From: Comamonas sp. GB3 AK4-5
Lineage (GTDB): Bacteria; Pseudomonadota; Gammaproteobacteria; Burkholderiales; Burkholderiaceae_C
Reading direction: 5' to 3'
Assembly: GCF_041320665.1 (NCBI RefSeq)
Contig: NZ_CP166730.1
Location: forward strand, 434,001 to 498,000
DNA: 64,000 bases
This document shows, piece after piece, positions 54,165 to 63,111 of this stretch. The first letter of the stretch is position 1. Every line of letters begins with the position of its first letter. A model generated the notes under the pieces. The model saw nothing but the letters and a program-made list of their open reading frames with translations. It searched no databases and was not told where the DNA came from. The translations under genes and the position numbers were made by a program.

Positions 54165-54436
54165 AACGCACTCTCAAAAATCAGCGCGCGCCCGCATCGG
54201 GCGCATCACGGTGGAAGAGCATGCCGTTGTGGGGCATGTGCCAGCTGCGCCATACAGGCGTCGGCATAGGCCGGGGCAGGACGGCTGGCAGAAAAACGGT
54301 GGCAGTCTCCGGGGTATGAAGAGCTACTCGGATGCGGCTTATTGTGGGGTGGTGTGACGCCTCTCTCGCAAAGTTGGACAAAAAACAGTGTGCAGCCAAG
54401 GGGTGAAGGCTGCGCAGATGGCGATGGCAGCCTTGC

Positions 54437-55048
54437 TCACGCGCGCAGCATCCAGACAGCGGTGGCCACCAGCAATGCCGCCATGCCGCGGTTGAACCAC
54501 AACAGCCTGCGGCCCTGGGCCAGCCAGCCACGCAGCAGCGCGCCCAGGCAGGCATAGAGCAGATTGCTGGCCAGGGCATAACACAGCATCACCGGCAGCA
54601 CCACGGCAAGGCGCAGCAGCGCATCGGGCTTGCCGGCCACCCAGCCGGCCACAATGGTCAGCGCCAGCAGCCAGGCCTTGATATTGACGAACTGCAGGGC
54701 CACGCCCTGCCAGAAGCCCACTTGCAGCGGCGCACTGTGCGCCTGCGCCTGAGTTGGAGGAAGTCGGCCGCTGCCCCAGAGCTTGAAGGCCAGCCACAGC
54801 AGATAGGCAATGCCCAGGCCCTGCATCAGCCAGCGCAGCGCCGGTGCCGCCGCCACCATGGCGCCTATACCGGCTGCGCACAACAGCAGCAGCAAGCCCC
54901 AGCCACAGGGCACGGCCAGCACAAAACGCAGGCTGCGCCGCAGCCCATGGTTGGCGGCCAGCGCGGTGGACAAGGTGGTGTTGGGCCCGGGGCTGAAGCT
55001 CATGGCCGAGGCCAGCACCAGCAGGGCAGTGAATTCGTGCAAAGGCAT
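54437..55048 (-). CDS. LysE/RhtB family amino acid exporter
   Basis: 203 residues, six membrane helices. N-terminal FTALLVLASAMSFSPGPNTTL with the conserved SPGP, then ANHGLRRSLRFVLAVPCGW, GIAYLLWLAFKLWGSG and LQFVNIKAWLLALTIV. It exports amino acids or derivatives. Lying upstream of, and on the same strand as, the aminotransferase (gap about 270 bases) hints at amino acid handling but not necessarily one transcript. Start ATG 55048. Confidence 0.92.
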   Translation of the reverse strand: MPLHEFTALLVLASAMSFSPGPNTTLSTALAANHGLRRSLRFVLAVPCGWGLLLLLCAAGIGAMVAAAPALRWLMQGLGIAYLLWLAFKLWGSGRLPPTQAQAHSAPLQVGFWQGVALQFVNIKAWLLALTIVAGWVAGKPDALLRLAVVLPVMLCYALASNLLYACLGALLRGWLAQGRRLLWFNRGMAALLVATAVWMLRA

Positions 55049-55342
55049 GGGGGAAAACCAAGCAAAACCGTCCCACTGTAGTGTTTGGCACAGGGCTTGC
55101 CCAGCGCACTATCCCTAGGAGGGCTGCGCTTGCCTTCTGCAAAAAAGAGAGCGGCCGTAGCGTGTGGAGCCTTGTTGTTCGATAGATAAGGTCTTGAGTT
55201 CAAACCAGTGTGCGCTGATGAAGCTATGGTTTTTTGTGCTGCTGCAGCTTGGGCGAGCCCCCATCCTCACCTTCCCCCGGCGGGGGAAGGGGCCATACCG
55301 GCAGGCATATGGGGTGTGGCGGCCCTGCAGCCGCTTGCCGGG

Positions 55343-55396
55343 GCTGCCCCTCACCCCCACCCTCTTCCCGGAGGGGCGAGGGAGAAAAACCAGGGG
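55343..55396. repeat. CCCTCACCC-type dispersed repeat, copy 2
   Basis: CCCCTCACCCCCACCCTCTTCC then CGGAGGGGCGAGGGAGAAAAACC, about 90 percent alike by eye to the copy at 52737. As there, it is followed within about 100 bases by the main dispersed repeat in the same relative orientation. Confidence 0.75.
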
Positions 55397-55442
55397 CCGT
55401 CAGGGTTTCATCTCAAAGGGCGAGGGAGTGGGGCACTGCGCA

Positions 55443-55564
55443 TAAAACTGGCGCAGGCCCAGGTCAGAGAGCAAGGGCCGCCCCTTACGCTCCGCTGTCG
55501 TCCCCCTGCCCGCGAGCGCAGCGAGCGAGAGCGGGGGGAAGGCGCCGTAGGCGACTCAGGGGGG
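55443..55564 (-). repeat. Dispersed repeat, copy K
   Basis: Runs from TAAAACTGGCGCAGGCCC to GGCGACTCAGGGGGG, with inner CCCGCGAGCGCAGCGAGCGAGAGCGGGG. The CCCCCCTGAG end lies five bases beyond the HDOD gene stop, pointing away. Confidence 0.88.
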
Positions 55565-55569
55565 TGTCC

Positions 55570-56793
55570 CTATAACACCAGCTTTTCGCAAGGCCATTCC
55601 ACAATGCTGCGCAGCAGGGTGCGGTTGACATGCTCCATGTCGATCTTGAAGCGCTCGCACAGCTCGCGCACCACCGCACCTTCTTCGCGCTCCAGCGCCT
55701 GGGCCAGCAGCAGGCTGGGGGCGTAGGGGCCGTCTTCATCCACGGCAGCCTCATGGATGCGCTCGGACAGCGGCAGACGCTGCAGGGTTTGCGACAGCGG
55801 CTCGTCCAGCAGCTCGTCGAGGCGGGAGAACAGGCCGCACAGATACACCTCGCTGCGCAGTTCCTGGCTGACGCCGGGGTCCAGCAGGCGTTCGGTCAGC
55901 TCGGCACGCATCACGGTGGAGGCACGTATGGGCTGCAAATCCTTGTCGGCGCTGGCCTGGGTCAGCTGGCCGGCCAGCCACTGCTTGAGGTGGCTGTAGC
56001 CCAGCATCACAAAGCCCATGCGCAGCGAATCCACGCCCGAGCGCAAGGCCAGCGAGGCCGAGTTGGTGAACATCAGAAAGCGGTAGGCCAGCATGGGGTC
56101 TTCGCTCAGGATCTGTTCGAAGCTGTCCAGCGATTCGTCGGCATCCACGGCCTTGAGCAAGCGCATCACATGTTCATGGCTGGGCGCCAGCGCACGTTCG
56201 CCGCGCAGCTTGTGCTGCACGTCTTCCGAGGGCCAGCCCACAATGGCGGCCGCGCGGTGCTGGTCCAGGCAGCGGTGCATGATGGCGCGGCTGTGCAAAT
56301 CCTCGTACATCTGCCCGTCCAGCAAGGCCAGGTGCGGGGGCAGGGGTGCGTCGGGGTGCAACTGCATCAGCTGCACCGCATCCTGCGGTGCCAGGTGCAG
56401 CATGCTGGAGCTGAACCAGCGGGCGCTGTCGGCGTCAGGCAGCGCGTCCAGCGCGCCGCGCCACACCAGGCGCACGCCGCGCGCCTGGGCACGTTGCACC
56501 AGGGTGTAGAGGGCCGAGTCGGCCAGCCATTCGCCGCGCACCTCGACCAGCAAATAGGGGTTTTGCGGCGTGTGTTCCAGCAGCAGCACCAGCAAATGGC
56601 GCTGCTGCGGCGACAGAATCAGCTGCGGCGCCGTGGGCGACCACATTTCCTGCAGCATGCGCAGAAAATGCGGCACGTCGGGTTGCTCGCCCCCATCTTC
56701 GTGCATAAACAATTGCACGCCCGCCAGCTTGCGGTCGGCATTCCACAGGGGCCGGTAGCCCAGGGCCAAGGAGGTGAGCGCAGACTGAACCAT
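55570..56793 (-). CDS. HDOD domain signalling protein (EAL-like N-terminus)
   Basis: 407 residues, cytoplasmic. The N-terminal 180 residues resemble a degenerate EAL domain as in YuxH-type proteins (ALGYRPLWNADRKLAGVQLF; no EAL motif kept). The C-terminal half is an HDOD domain: QILSEDPMLAYRFLMFTNSASLALRSGVDSLRMGFVMLGYSHLKQWL. It cannot be expected to degrade cyclic di-GMP, and HDOD proteins often act in flagellar, biofilm or stress control. It lies 24 bases downstream of flgL on the same strand, so it is probably cotranscribed with the late flagellar genes. Confidence 0.88.
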   Translation of the reverse strand: MVQSALTSLALGYRPLWNADRKLAGVQLFMHEDGGEQPDVPHFLRMLQEMWSPTAPQLILSPQQRHLLVLLLEHTPQNPYLLVEVRGEWLADSALYTLVQRAQARGVRLVWRGALDALPDADSARWFSSSMLHLAPQDAVQLMQLHPDAPLPPHLALLDGQMYEDLHSRAIMHRCLDQHRAAAIVGWPSEDVQHKLRGERALAPSHEHVMRLLKAVDADESLDSFEQILSEDPMLAYRFLMFTNSASLALRSGVDSLRMGFVMLGYSHLKQWLAGQLTQASADKDLQPIRASTVMRAELTERLLDPGVSQELRSEVYLCGLFSRLDELLDEPLSQTLQRLPLSERIHEAAVDEDGPYAPSLLLAQALEREEGAVVRELCERFKIDMEHVNRTLLRSIVEWPCEKLVL

Positions 56794-56817
56794 GGGGCGA
56801 TACGGGGGCGGTATTTA

Positions 56818-58104
56818 TCAGTTGATGAAGTTGAACAGCGACAGCTTCTGGATGGAGGCGTAGGACTGCATGGCAGCAGACACGGTGACCTGCTGATTTT
56901 GCAACCGGGCGATGGCTGCAATGTATTCCGAATCGTTCATGTCTTCCGCCGCAGCGCGTTGGGCCGCCATCTGCTCGTTGCGGGCCAGCAGGGTTTCGCC
57001 GATGCGATCCGACTGGGCCATCAAGTCACCAGCATAGCTGCGAACGGTAGACACACGGTTGAGCGCGGTATCGATTTCTGCCTGGGCCTTGGCCAGGCCA
57101 TGGGCCAGCTCGCCAAAAGCGGTTTTTCCATCCATCTTGCCGCTGTTGCGGGCCGTGGCAATGGCGCTGTCCATCACCGAGAACAGGTCGGTGCGCTCGC
57201 TTTGCTTGACGGTGAAGCCGTCGCCATTGGCGGGCACGCCGGAGATCACCATGTCCATGCCGCCCACGCGGATGGCATCGCCCGACTTATAGGCCAGGTT
57301 GGTCATGGGGTTGCCAGCCGTGTCATTGACTGGCGCGCCAGCGCTGTCCACCACGCTGTAGGTGGTGGCGCCGCTGGCATCAACGCTGAACTTGATGGTC
57401 TGGGGTCCGACAAAGGCTGCAGCGGCGGATGGGTCTTTGATAGTGCCCACCGTGCTCCAGGCCTTGCCCTGGTTGGGGGTATAGGTGGGCGGCGTGGTGG
57501 CAGGGGTGACTTCCACACCCAGCTCCACGGCCAGCACGCCGTTGCCGGTGGAGCCGTTCATAAAGGCCAGGGCACCATCCAGGCTGCTGGCAATGCCGTA
57601 GCTGCCGCTGCTGCCTTGCTGGCCGGGCTGACCGTCGTAGTTGTACTTGCCCGAGATGATCTCTTCCTTGCTGTCCAGGCCGCGGAACAGGGGCAGGCCG
57701 TTGCTGTCCGTGCGGTTGGCATAGCCCAGGATCTGGCTGCGCAGGCTTTCCATCTGCTGCACCAGGGCATCGCGCTCGGTCTGCGTGAACGTGCCGTTGC
57801 CGGCATCAATCGTCAGGGAGCGGAATTTCTGCAGCGCATCGACCACTTCACCCAGGCTGGATTCGCCATAGGTGACGGTGGCGGTCTGGGCATCCAGGGC
57901 GCGCTGGTCGGTTTCCAGGCGGGTCATGCGGGTGCGGGCGCGCTCGGCCTGGGCGGCCGCCACGGGGTCATCGCTGGCACGCAGCACCTTGCGCTTGGCG
58001 GACACATGCTCGATCTGGTCCGACAGGTCTTTTTGCTGCTTGCTGAGCTGGTTGATGGTGTTGGTGTACAGGGTTGCCGTGCTGTAGCGGTTGACATTGG
58101 CCAT
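56818..58104 (-). CDS. flgL: Flagellar hook-associated protein FlgL (HAP3)
   Basis: 428 residues. Flagellin-like N-terminus (YSTATLYTNTINQLSKQQKDLSDQIEHVSAKRKVLRASDDPVAAAQAER region) and C-terminus (AAAEDMNDSEYIAAIARLQNQQVTVSAAMQSYASIQKLSLFNFIN region) form the coiled-coil ends, with a variable surface-exposed middle. HAP3 joins hook and filament together with FlgK. Exported by the flagellar type III system, so no signal peptide. It lies 18 bases after flgK. Confidence 0.95.
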   Translation of the reverse strand: MANVNRYSTATLYTNTINQLSKQQKDLSDQIEHVSAKRKVLRASDDPVAAAQAERARTRMTRLETDQRALDAQTATVTYGESSLGEVVDALQKFRSLTIDAGNGTFTQTERDALVQQMESLRSQILGYANRTDSNGLPLFRGLDSKEEIISGKYNYDGQPGQQGSSGSYGIASSLDGALAFMNGSTGNGVLAVELGVEVTPATTPPTYTPNQGKAWSTVGTIKDPSAAAAFVGPQTIKFSVDASGATTYSVVDSAGAPVNDTAGNPMTNLAYKSGDAIRVGGMDMVISGVPANGDGFTVKQSERTDLFSVMDSAIATARNSGKMDGKTAFGELAHGLAKAQAEIDTALNRVSTVRSYAGDLMAQSDRIGETLLARNEQMAAQRAAAEDMNDSEYIAAIARLQNQQVTVSAAMQSYASIQKLSLFNFIN

Positions 58105-58122
58105 GGGGAACTCCTAGGGATA

Positions 58123-60096
58123 TCAGCGGTTGACGGCGTTGAGCACGCTGTCGAACAGGCTTTGGGCGGTTTGGATGACCTTGGCCGAGGCCTGGTAGGC
58201 CTGCTGGAACTGCATCAGGCGCGCGGCCTCTTCGTCCAGGTTGACGCCGGAGACGGCGGTGCGATCGCCCTCCAGGCTGGCAGCCACGCTGGCCGACAGC
58301 TCGGCCGCGTACTGGGCGCTTTGCGTGCGCGTGCCCACCACGGCCATGGCCGAAGAGAAGCCGTCGGTGAGCGCGGTGCCACCGTCAAAGATCTTGGCGT
58401 CGCGCAGGTCCAAAAAGGCCGTGGCATTGCCGGCGTTGCGCTTGTAGCTGTCGCCCAGGGAGGGCTCCAGGGCATTGCTCACCTCCACCTTGTCGCCCGC
58501 CTGGGGGGTGCCGGCCAGGGTGATCTGCCAGCCATCGATGGTGATGGGCTTGCCCGACTGGTAGGGCTGTGGGCCGCTGGTGTTGCCGTTGTAGTCGTAG
58601 AGGATTTTGCCGGTGGCGTCGATGCTGAAGGTAAGTGTCACGGGCGTGCCAACGGCAGGCACTCCGGTGCCCACGGCCTTGAGCTGGGACAGCTGCAGCG
58701 TGCCCTTGTTGTCCTGGTTGATGGCGGCGGACACCGGGTTGGCCACGGCCAGATCGGCCGGGGTGTAGACCAGGGCCTTGATGTCGCTGGCGGCAGAGCT
58801 GAAGGGCTTGAACAGAATGCTCTGGCCATCGGCGCCGGCATTGGCGGTGGCGTCCAGCGTGAAGGTCAGGCCATCCACGGTAAAGGTGGAGTTGGTGCCG
58901 GTGGTGGTGTAGTTCAGCGCAGGATCGCCCAGCGAACGGGTCTTGCCATCGGACAGGCGCACGATCTTGGTGTCGGCGGGGTGGTTGGCACCGAAGACGA
59001 TTTTGTAGTCCGAGGCCACGAGGGCGTGGGTGTCGGTGAAAGCCACCGAGGCCGAGGGGGTGCCCAGGTCGTAGCCCGGGATATTGCTGTACCCCGGCAT
59101 GCTGGTGGGCAGGTAGAACAGATCGCTGCCGTGTTCGCCGCTGAGCGTCAGGCCCAGCTTGTTCTGCTTGTTCAGCTCGGTGCCAATGGCCAGGGCCATG
59201 CGGCCCATCAGATTGCGGGCTTCGGCCAGGTCTTCGTTGTTGAACTTGAGCAGGCCTGCCACTTCGCCACCGGCCACCATGTTGGCCGTGAGCTCCACCT
59301 TCTCGCCGCCGGGCTGGCTGAAGTACAGGGCCAGCTTGCCGCTGCCGGGGTAGTTGGTGGCTTCGCTGACGCTGAGCTGGCCGCTGCTGGCGCCCAGCAC
59401 CAAAGGCTGGCTGCCGCCCACAAACAGGTTGATGGAGCCGTCATCGGCCTCCACCTGGGTGGTTTTCACATACTGGTTGATCTCGCGGATCACCTGGTCG
59501 CGCTGGTCCAGCAGGTCGTTGGGCGAATGGCCGCTGGCCAGCGCACGGCTGATCTGGGTGTTGAAGGTGGCCACCTGGACGGCCAGGCTGTTGACCTGGT
59601 TCACATCGTTGGTGATCTGCAGCTTGGTGGTGTAGTCCTGCTCTTCCAGCGCGGCCGAGGAAGCGCGAAAGCGCGAGGCCAGTTCGGACATGCGCGCCAG
59701 CACCACGTTGCGCGCGGAGGCGTCGGTGGGCGAGGTCTGCAGGTCGGAAAAGGCATTCATCATGTTGCTGACGGCCGAGCCCAGGCTGGAGTCGCCGCCC
59801 GAGAACACGTCCTGCATCTGCGTCAGCGACTGCGAGCGCGCGGCATCTGCCGCGCTGGCCGCATTGGCGGCGTTGGATTGCTTGTTCAGCAGCTCGCTGT
59901 AGTTGCGCATCACCGAGGCCACCGACACACCGTTGCCGATGAATCCGTTGCCACGGTTTTGGCCGGCCACGGTCTCCAGGGCCACGGTCTGGCGCGAGTA
60001 GCCCTTGGTGTTGACGTTGGCGATGTTGTGGCCAATGGTCTGCAGTGCAGCCTGGTTGGCGGTCAGGGCGGAGACTCCGACGTTCATTAAGCTCAT
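58123..60096 (-). CDS. flgK: Flagellar hook-associated protein FlgK (HAP1)
   Basis: 657 residues. The N-terminus MSLMNVGVSALTANQAALQT and GHNIANVNTKGYSRQTV is the rod/hook family start. The C-terminus VSGVNLDEEAARLMQFQQAY with SAKVIQTAQSLFDSVLNAV is the HAP1 end. The long central region is variable. Structural junction protein between hook and FlgL. It lies 15 bases after flgJ, within the operon. Confidence 0.96.
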   Translation of the reverse strand: MSLMNVGVSALTANQAALQTIGHNIANVNTKGYSRQTVALETVAGQNRGNGFIGNGVSVASVMRNYSELLNKQSNAANAASAADAARSQSLTQMQDVFSGGDSSLGSAVSNMMNAFSDLQTSPTDASARNVVLARMSELASRFRASSAALEEQDYTTKLQITNDVNQVNSLAVQVATFNTQISRALASGHSPNDLLDQRDQVIREINQYVKTTQVEADDGSINLFVGGSQPLVLGASSGQLSVSEATNYPGSGKLALYFSQPGGEKVELTANMVAGGEVAGLLKFNNEDLAEARNLMGRMALAIGTELNKQNKLGLTLSGEHGSDLFYLPTSMPGYSNIPGYDLGTPSASVAFTDTHALVASDYKIVFGANHPADTKIVRLSDGKTRSLGDPALNYTTTGTNSTFTVDGLTFTLDATANAGADGQSILFKPFSSAASDIKALVYTPADLAVANPVSAAINQDNKGTLQLSQLKAVGTGVPAVGTPVTLTFSIDATGKILYDYNGNTSGPQPYQSGKPITIDGWQITLAGTPQAGDKVEVSNALEPSLGDSYKRNAGNATAFLDLRDAKIFDGGTALTDGFSSAMAVVGTRTQSAQYAAELSASVAASLEGDRTAVSGVNLDEEAARLMQFQQAYQASAKVIQTAQSLFDSVLNAVNR

Positions 60097-60111
60097 GATG
60101 CTGTCGCTTCC

Positions 60112-61080
60112 TTAGGCTTGGTTGCTGCGCTGCGCTGCTGCGGCACTTTCGATGGCGCGACTCAGCTTGTTGGCGTATTGGGGATCGGTGGCGTAGCCCG
60201 CTTTTTGCAGGGCCTGGGCGTAGGCGGCGGCAGAGCCGCTGCCGGCCACGGCTTCGGCCTGGGCATAGCGTGGGTTTTCGGTGATCAGGCGGGCGTAGTC
60301 GCGGAACGAGTCCTCGTAGGAGTCATAGGCGCGGAACTTGGCCTTGATCTTGCGGGGCACGCCGTCTATGTATTCGGTGGTGGTGATTTCGGCCACCTTG
60401 CCGCTCCAGCCCTTGCCGGCCTTGATGCCGAACAGATTGAAGGAGTTGCTGCCATCGCTATGGCGGATTTCGCCCTTGCCCCAGCCGGTTTCATGGCCGG
60501 CCTGGCCCACCATGAAGTTGGCTGGAATGCCGGATTCCTGGGCCACGCGCTGCGCGGCAGGCAGATGGGATTGCACAAAGTTGTCGCGCCCCTTGGGCGC
60601 GGGAGCGTAGGCGTCCACGGCGGTGCTGCGCGAGCCCCAGCTGCTGCCTGGCAACTGTGCCATGGCCGAGCGGCTGGCCAGGCTCACGGTGGAGGACAGG
60701 CGCTGGGCCAGGGCATCGTCATCGCCCAGCAGGCTGCTCATCTCGCCGGTGACATCGGCCGCGGCCAGGCTGTCCTTGCCGATGGAGCGGGAGATCTGCG
60801 CAGTGATGGAGTCGCTCAGGCCGCGCGGCATGCCCGACATGGCTACCGACAGCTGCTGGTCATACATATCGTTGGCCAGGCTGGTGGCGGAGTTCTCGAG
60901 CATGCCCGACTTCATGGTCGCGTCGCGCATGCTTTTGATCATCTCGCGCATGAACAGCGACTCCAGCTGCTTGGCGGCTTCGCGCGCGGCCTTGGGGTCG
61001 CCCGACTGGGTCTTGAGCGAGTGCAGCGACTGCACATCGCTGACCAGCGCATTGTTGGCGTTAAAAGAGAGGGAGCTCAT
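60112..61080 (-). CDS. flgJ: Flagellar rod-assembly peptidoglycan hydrolase FlgJ
   Basis: 322 residues. The N-terminal rod-cap domain includes AKQLESLFMREMIKSMRDAT and a Ser-rich linker. The C-terminal glucosaminidase-fold domain (from about residue 170) has ESGIPANFMVGQAGHETGWGKGE with the catalytic Glu, FNLFGIKAGKGW and YARLITENPRY. It opens the murein layer for the rod. Its ATG overlaps the flgI stop by four bases. Confidence 0.95.
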   Translation of the reverse strand: MSSLSFNANNALVSDVQSLHSLKTQSGDPKAAREAAKQLESLFMREMIKSMRDATMKSGMLENSATSLANDMYDQQLSVAMSGMPRGLSDSITAQISRSIGKDSLAAADVTGEMSSLLGDDDALAQRLSSTVSLASRSAMAQLPGSSWGSRSTAVDAYAPAPKGRDNFVQSHLPAAQRVAQESGIPANFMVGQAGHETGWGKGEIRHSDGSNSFNLFGIKAGKGWSGKVAEITTTEYIDGVPRKIKAKFRAYDSYEDSFRDYARLITENPRYAQAEAVAGSGSAAAYAQALQKAGYATDPQYANKLSRAIESAAAAQRSNQA

Positions 61081-62225
61081 ATCACCTCCAGTTCGGCGTT
61101 CAGGGCACCTGCGGCCTTGATGGCTTGCAAGATGGCCAGCAGATCCTGGGGCGTGGCACCCAGGGCGTTCAGTGAGCGCACCACATCCGCCAGTTGCGAG
61201 GATGCGGGCATGTTGACGATGGCCCCCGGCTCCTGGCGCAGCTGGATGTTGGCCTTTTCCGCCACCACGGTCTGGCCGCCTTGCGAGAACGGGCCTGGCT
61301 GGCTGATGACGGGGGTGGAATTGATGGTGATGGCCAGATTGCCGTGGGCAATGGCGCAGGGGCCCAGCGTCACGGCCTGGTTCATCACGATGGAGCCGGT
61401 GCGGGCATTGATGACCACCTTGGCGGCGGGCTTGCTGTTTTGCAGCGTCAGCTCTTCGATGTCGGCAATAAAGCTCACGCGGGCGCTGGGGCTTTGCGGT
61501 GCACGTACTTCCACCGTGCGGCCATCCAGGGCCTGGGCCGTGCCCTGGCCATGGCGGTTGTTGATGGCCAGCACCACCTTGCTGGCGGTCTGGAAGTCGG
61601 TGGCGTTCAGCCCCAGGCGGATGGTGTCGTTGTCATTCAGCGGCGAGGGCACGGCGCGTTCGACCTGGCCACCCAGTGGAATGCGGCCGGCGCTCAGGTG
61701 GTTGATCTGCACCTTGGAGCCGGCTTGCGAGGCGCCGGCACCGCCCACCACCATATTGCCCTGGGCCAGGGCGTAGATCTCGCCATCGGCGCCGCGCAGC
61801 GGCGTGGCCACCAGGGTGCCGCCACGCAGCGATTTGGAGTTGCCCATGGAGGACACGACCACATCGATTTGCTGGCCGGGGGTGGCGAAGGCGGGGAGTT
61901 CTGCGGTGACGATCACGGCCGCCACGTTCTTGAGCTGCAGATTGCTCATATTGGCGGTGGAGGGGAGGGTGATGCCCATTTGCTGCAGATAGTTCGACAG
62001 CGTCTGGGTGGTGTAGGGCATCTGCGTGGTCTGGTCGCCGGTGCCGTCCAGGCCCACGACCAGGCCATAGCCGGTCAACTGGTTGCTACGCACGCCTTGC
62101 ACGGCAGCCACTTCCTTGATGCGAAGCGCTTGTGCAGGGGGTGCCAGCAGGGTGCCGCACAGGGCAATCAGCAAAAAAATGCCTGGTGCTGTGCGGAACT
62201 TTGGGAGCATGGACAGTACTTTCAT
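61077..62225 (-). CDS. flgI: Flagellar P-ring protein FlgI
   Basis: 382 residues. Sec signal peptide (hydrophobic LLIALCGTLLAPPAQA), then the P-ring protein: RIKEVAAVQGVRSNQLTGYGLVVGLDGTGD, MGITLPSTANMSNLQLKNVAAVIVTA, and AVTLGPCAIAHGNLAITI. It forms the bushing in the peptidoglycan layer. The ATG at 62225 was chosen; a TTG three codons earlier is less likely. It follows flgH by about 20 bases. Confidence 0.95.
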   Translation of the reverse strand: MKVLSMLPKFRTAPGIFLLIALCGTLLAPPAQALRIKEVAAVQGVRSNQLTGYGLVVGLDGTGDQTTQMPYTTQTLSNYLQQMGITLPSTANMSNLQLKNVAAVIVTAELPAFATPGQQIDVVVSSMGNSKSLRGGTLVATPLRGADGEIYALAQGNMVVGGAGASQAGSKVQINHLSAGRIPLGGQVERAVPSPLNDNDTIRLGLNATDFQTASKVVLAINNRHGQGTAQALDGRTVEVRAPQSPSARVSFIADIEELTLQNSKPAAKVVINARTGSIVMNQAVTLGPCAIAHGNLAITINSTPVISQPGPFSQGGQTVVAEKANIQLRQEPGAIVNMPASSQLADVVRSLNALGATPQDLLAILQAIKAAGALNAELEVI

Positions 62226-62246
62226 ACTGCCCAATTCTGGAGAGGA

Positions 62247-62984
62247 TCAGAACGGCATAAAGTCCAAAAAGAACGAGGACAACCAGCCAATTGACTGGGC
62301 CGAACCCTGCTGTCCGCGGCTGCGCGACTCCACGCGCACATTGGCCACCTGGGTGGACGGAATCACGCTGTTGGGTTGCAGCATATAAGGGTCGACGGTG
62401 CCGGTGAAACGCAGCACATCGACGTTGTGGTTGACGCCGATCTGCTTCTCGCCGGCCACGATCAAATGGCCGTTGGGCAGCACATCGATGACAGTGGTGG
62501 TGATGGAGCCGGTGAAGGCATTGGCACTCTCGGTGCCGCCCGCGCCGGAGAAGTCGTTTTTGTTATCCAACTCAGCGCCCAGCTTGTCGAAAATGCTGGA
62601 GCCTTTCTTCATGAAGGGCAGGGCGGTGACGCCCATTTCCATATTGTTCTTCCGATTGACGCTGGACGACTGCTTCTGGCTGGCCGTGACCTTTTCGATG
62701 ATGGCAATGGTCACGATATCGCCCACCATGCGAGCCTTGCGGCTTTCAAAGGGAGGGCGGTAGCGGTTGTTCTGGAACAGGCCGCCGGTGTTGGCCGAGG
62801 GGGCAGCGGGCGCGGCAATGGCGGCAGCGGCCAGCGGCTGGGTGGGCAGGCCCAGGTCAACGGGAGGCGGCTGGTTGAGGGGGGCGCAGCCGGTCAATAC
62901 CAGAGCCGCCGTCATCCAGACGCTGGAGTACCAGACCTTGAGGGCGGTGGGCGAAAGAGAGTAGGGGCGCTGGGGCGTGGTCAT
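62247..62984 (-). CDS. flgH: Flagellar L-ring lipoprotein FlgH
   Basis: 245 residues. Lipoprotein signal with lipobox LVLTGC (Cys at about residue 34), then the L-ring domain: GGLFQNNRYRPPFESRKARMVGDIVTIAIIEKVTAS and SSVNRKNNMEMG, FTGSITTTVIDVLPNGHLIVAGEKQIGVN and SQSIGWLSSFFLDFMPF-type end. Outer-membrane bushing of the rod. The ATG at 62984 has a GGA at usable spacing; an ATG at 62993 is the alternative. A hairpin separates it from flgG. Confidence 0.94.
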   Translation of the reverse strand: MTTPQRPYSLSPTALKVWYSSVWMTAALVLTGCAPLNQPPPVDLGLPTQPLAAAAIAAPAAPSANTGGLFQNNRYRPPFESRKARMVGDIVTIAIIEKVTASQKQSSSVNRKNNMEMGVTALPFMKKGSSIFDKLGAELDNKNDFSGAGGTESANAFTGSITTTVIDVLPNGHLIVAGEKQIGVNHNVDVLRFTGTVDPYMLQPNSVIPSTQVANVRVESRSRGQQGSAQSIGWLSSFFLDFMPF

Positions 62985-63031
62985 GGCAAACATTCCATTC
63001 GCAAAAACAGGAGCGTGATGTGCAAGCAAAA

Positions 63032-63067
63032 CAAGGTTTTCAAGGTGAATCTCACCTGAAAACCTTG
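63032..63067 (-). other. Hairpin in the flgG-flgH spacer
   Basis: CAAGGTTTTCA-A-GGTGA, loop ATC, TCACC-TGAAAACCTTG: a 16-bp stem with one bulged A. On the coding strand it is followed by TTTTGC, only a weak T-run. It may partly terminate or protect the flagellar transcript between the rod and ring genes. Confidence 0.6.
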
Positions 63068-63111
63068 CTGTGTGCGCTATGGCAGCTCACTCAAAGAAAG
63101 CAGCAGAGGCA

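Larger units (their letters stand above)
55049..55569. other. Repeat-filled gap between HDOD and LysE genes
   Basis: 521 bases without a supported gene. It contains a perfect hairpin CTTCCCCC-GGC-GGGGGAAG (55271-55289), a CCCTCACCC-type repeat (55343-55396) and dispersed repeat copy K (55443-55564). The first 200 bases hold the LysE gene promoter region. The stretch GGTCTTGAGTTCAAACC resembles a tRNA T-arm, but no tRNA fits around it. Confidence 0.65.

Noticed and set aside
55160..55250. A tRNA-like GGTCTTGAGTTCAAACC segment
   Set aside because: No acceptor, D-arm or anticodon arm can be folded around it.
55630..60090. An open frame of almost 1,500 codons on the + strand
   Set aside because: It runs antisense through the HDOD gene, flgL and flgK, whose - strand proteins are clear. 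High GC content keeps the opposite frame free of stops. The translation is His/Gly/Gln-rich with no domain.
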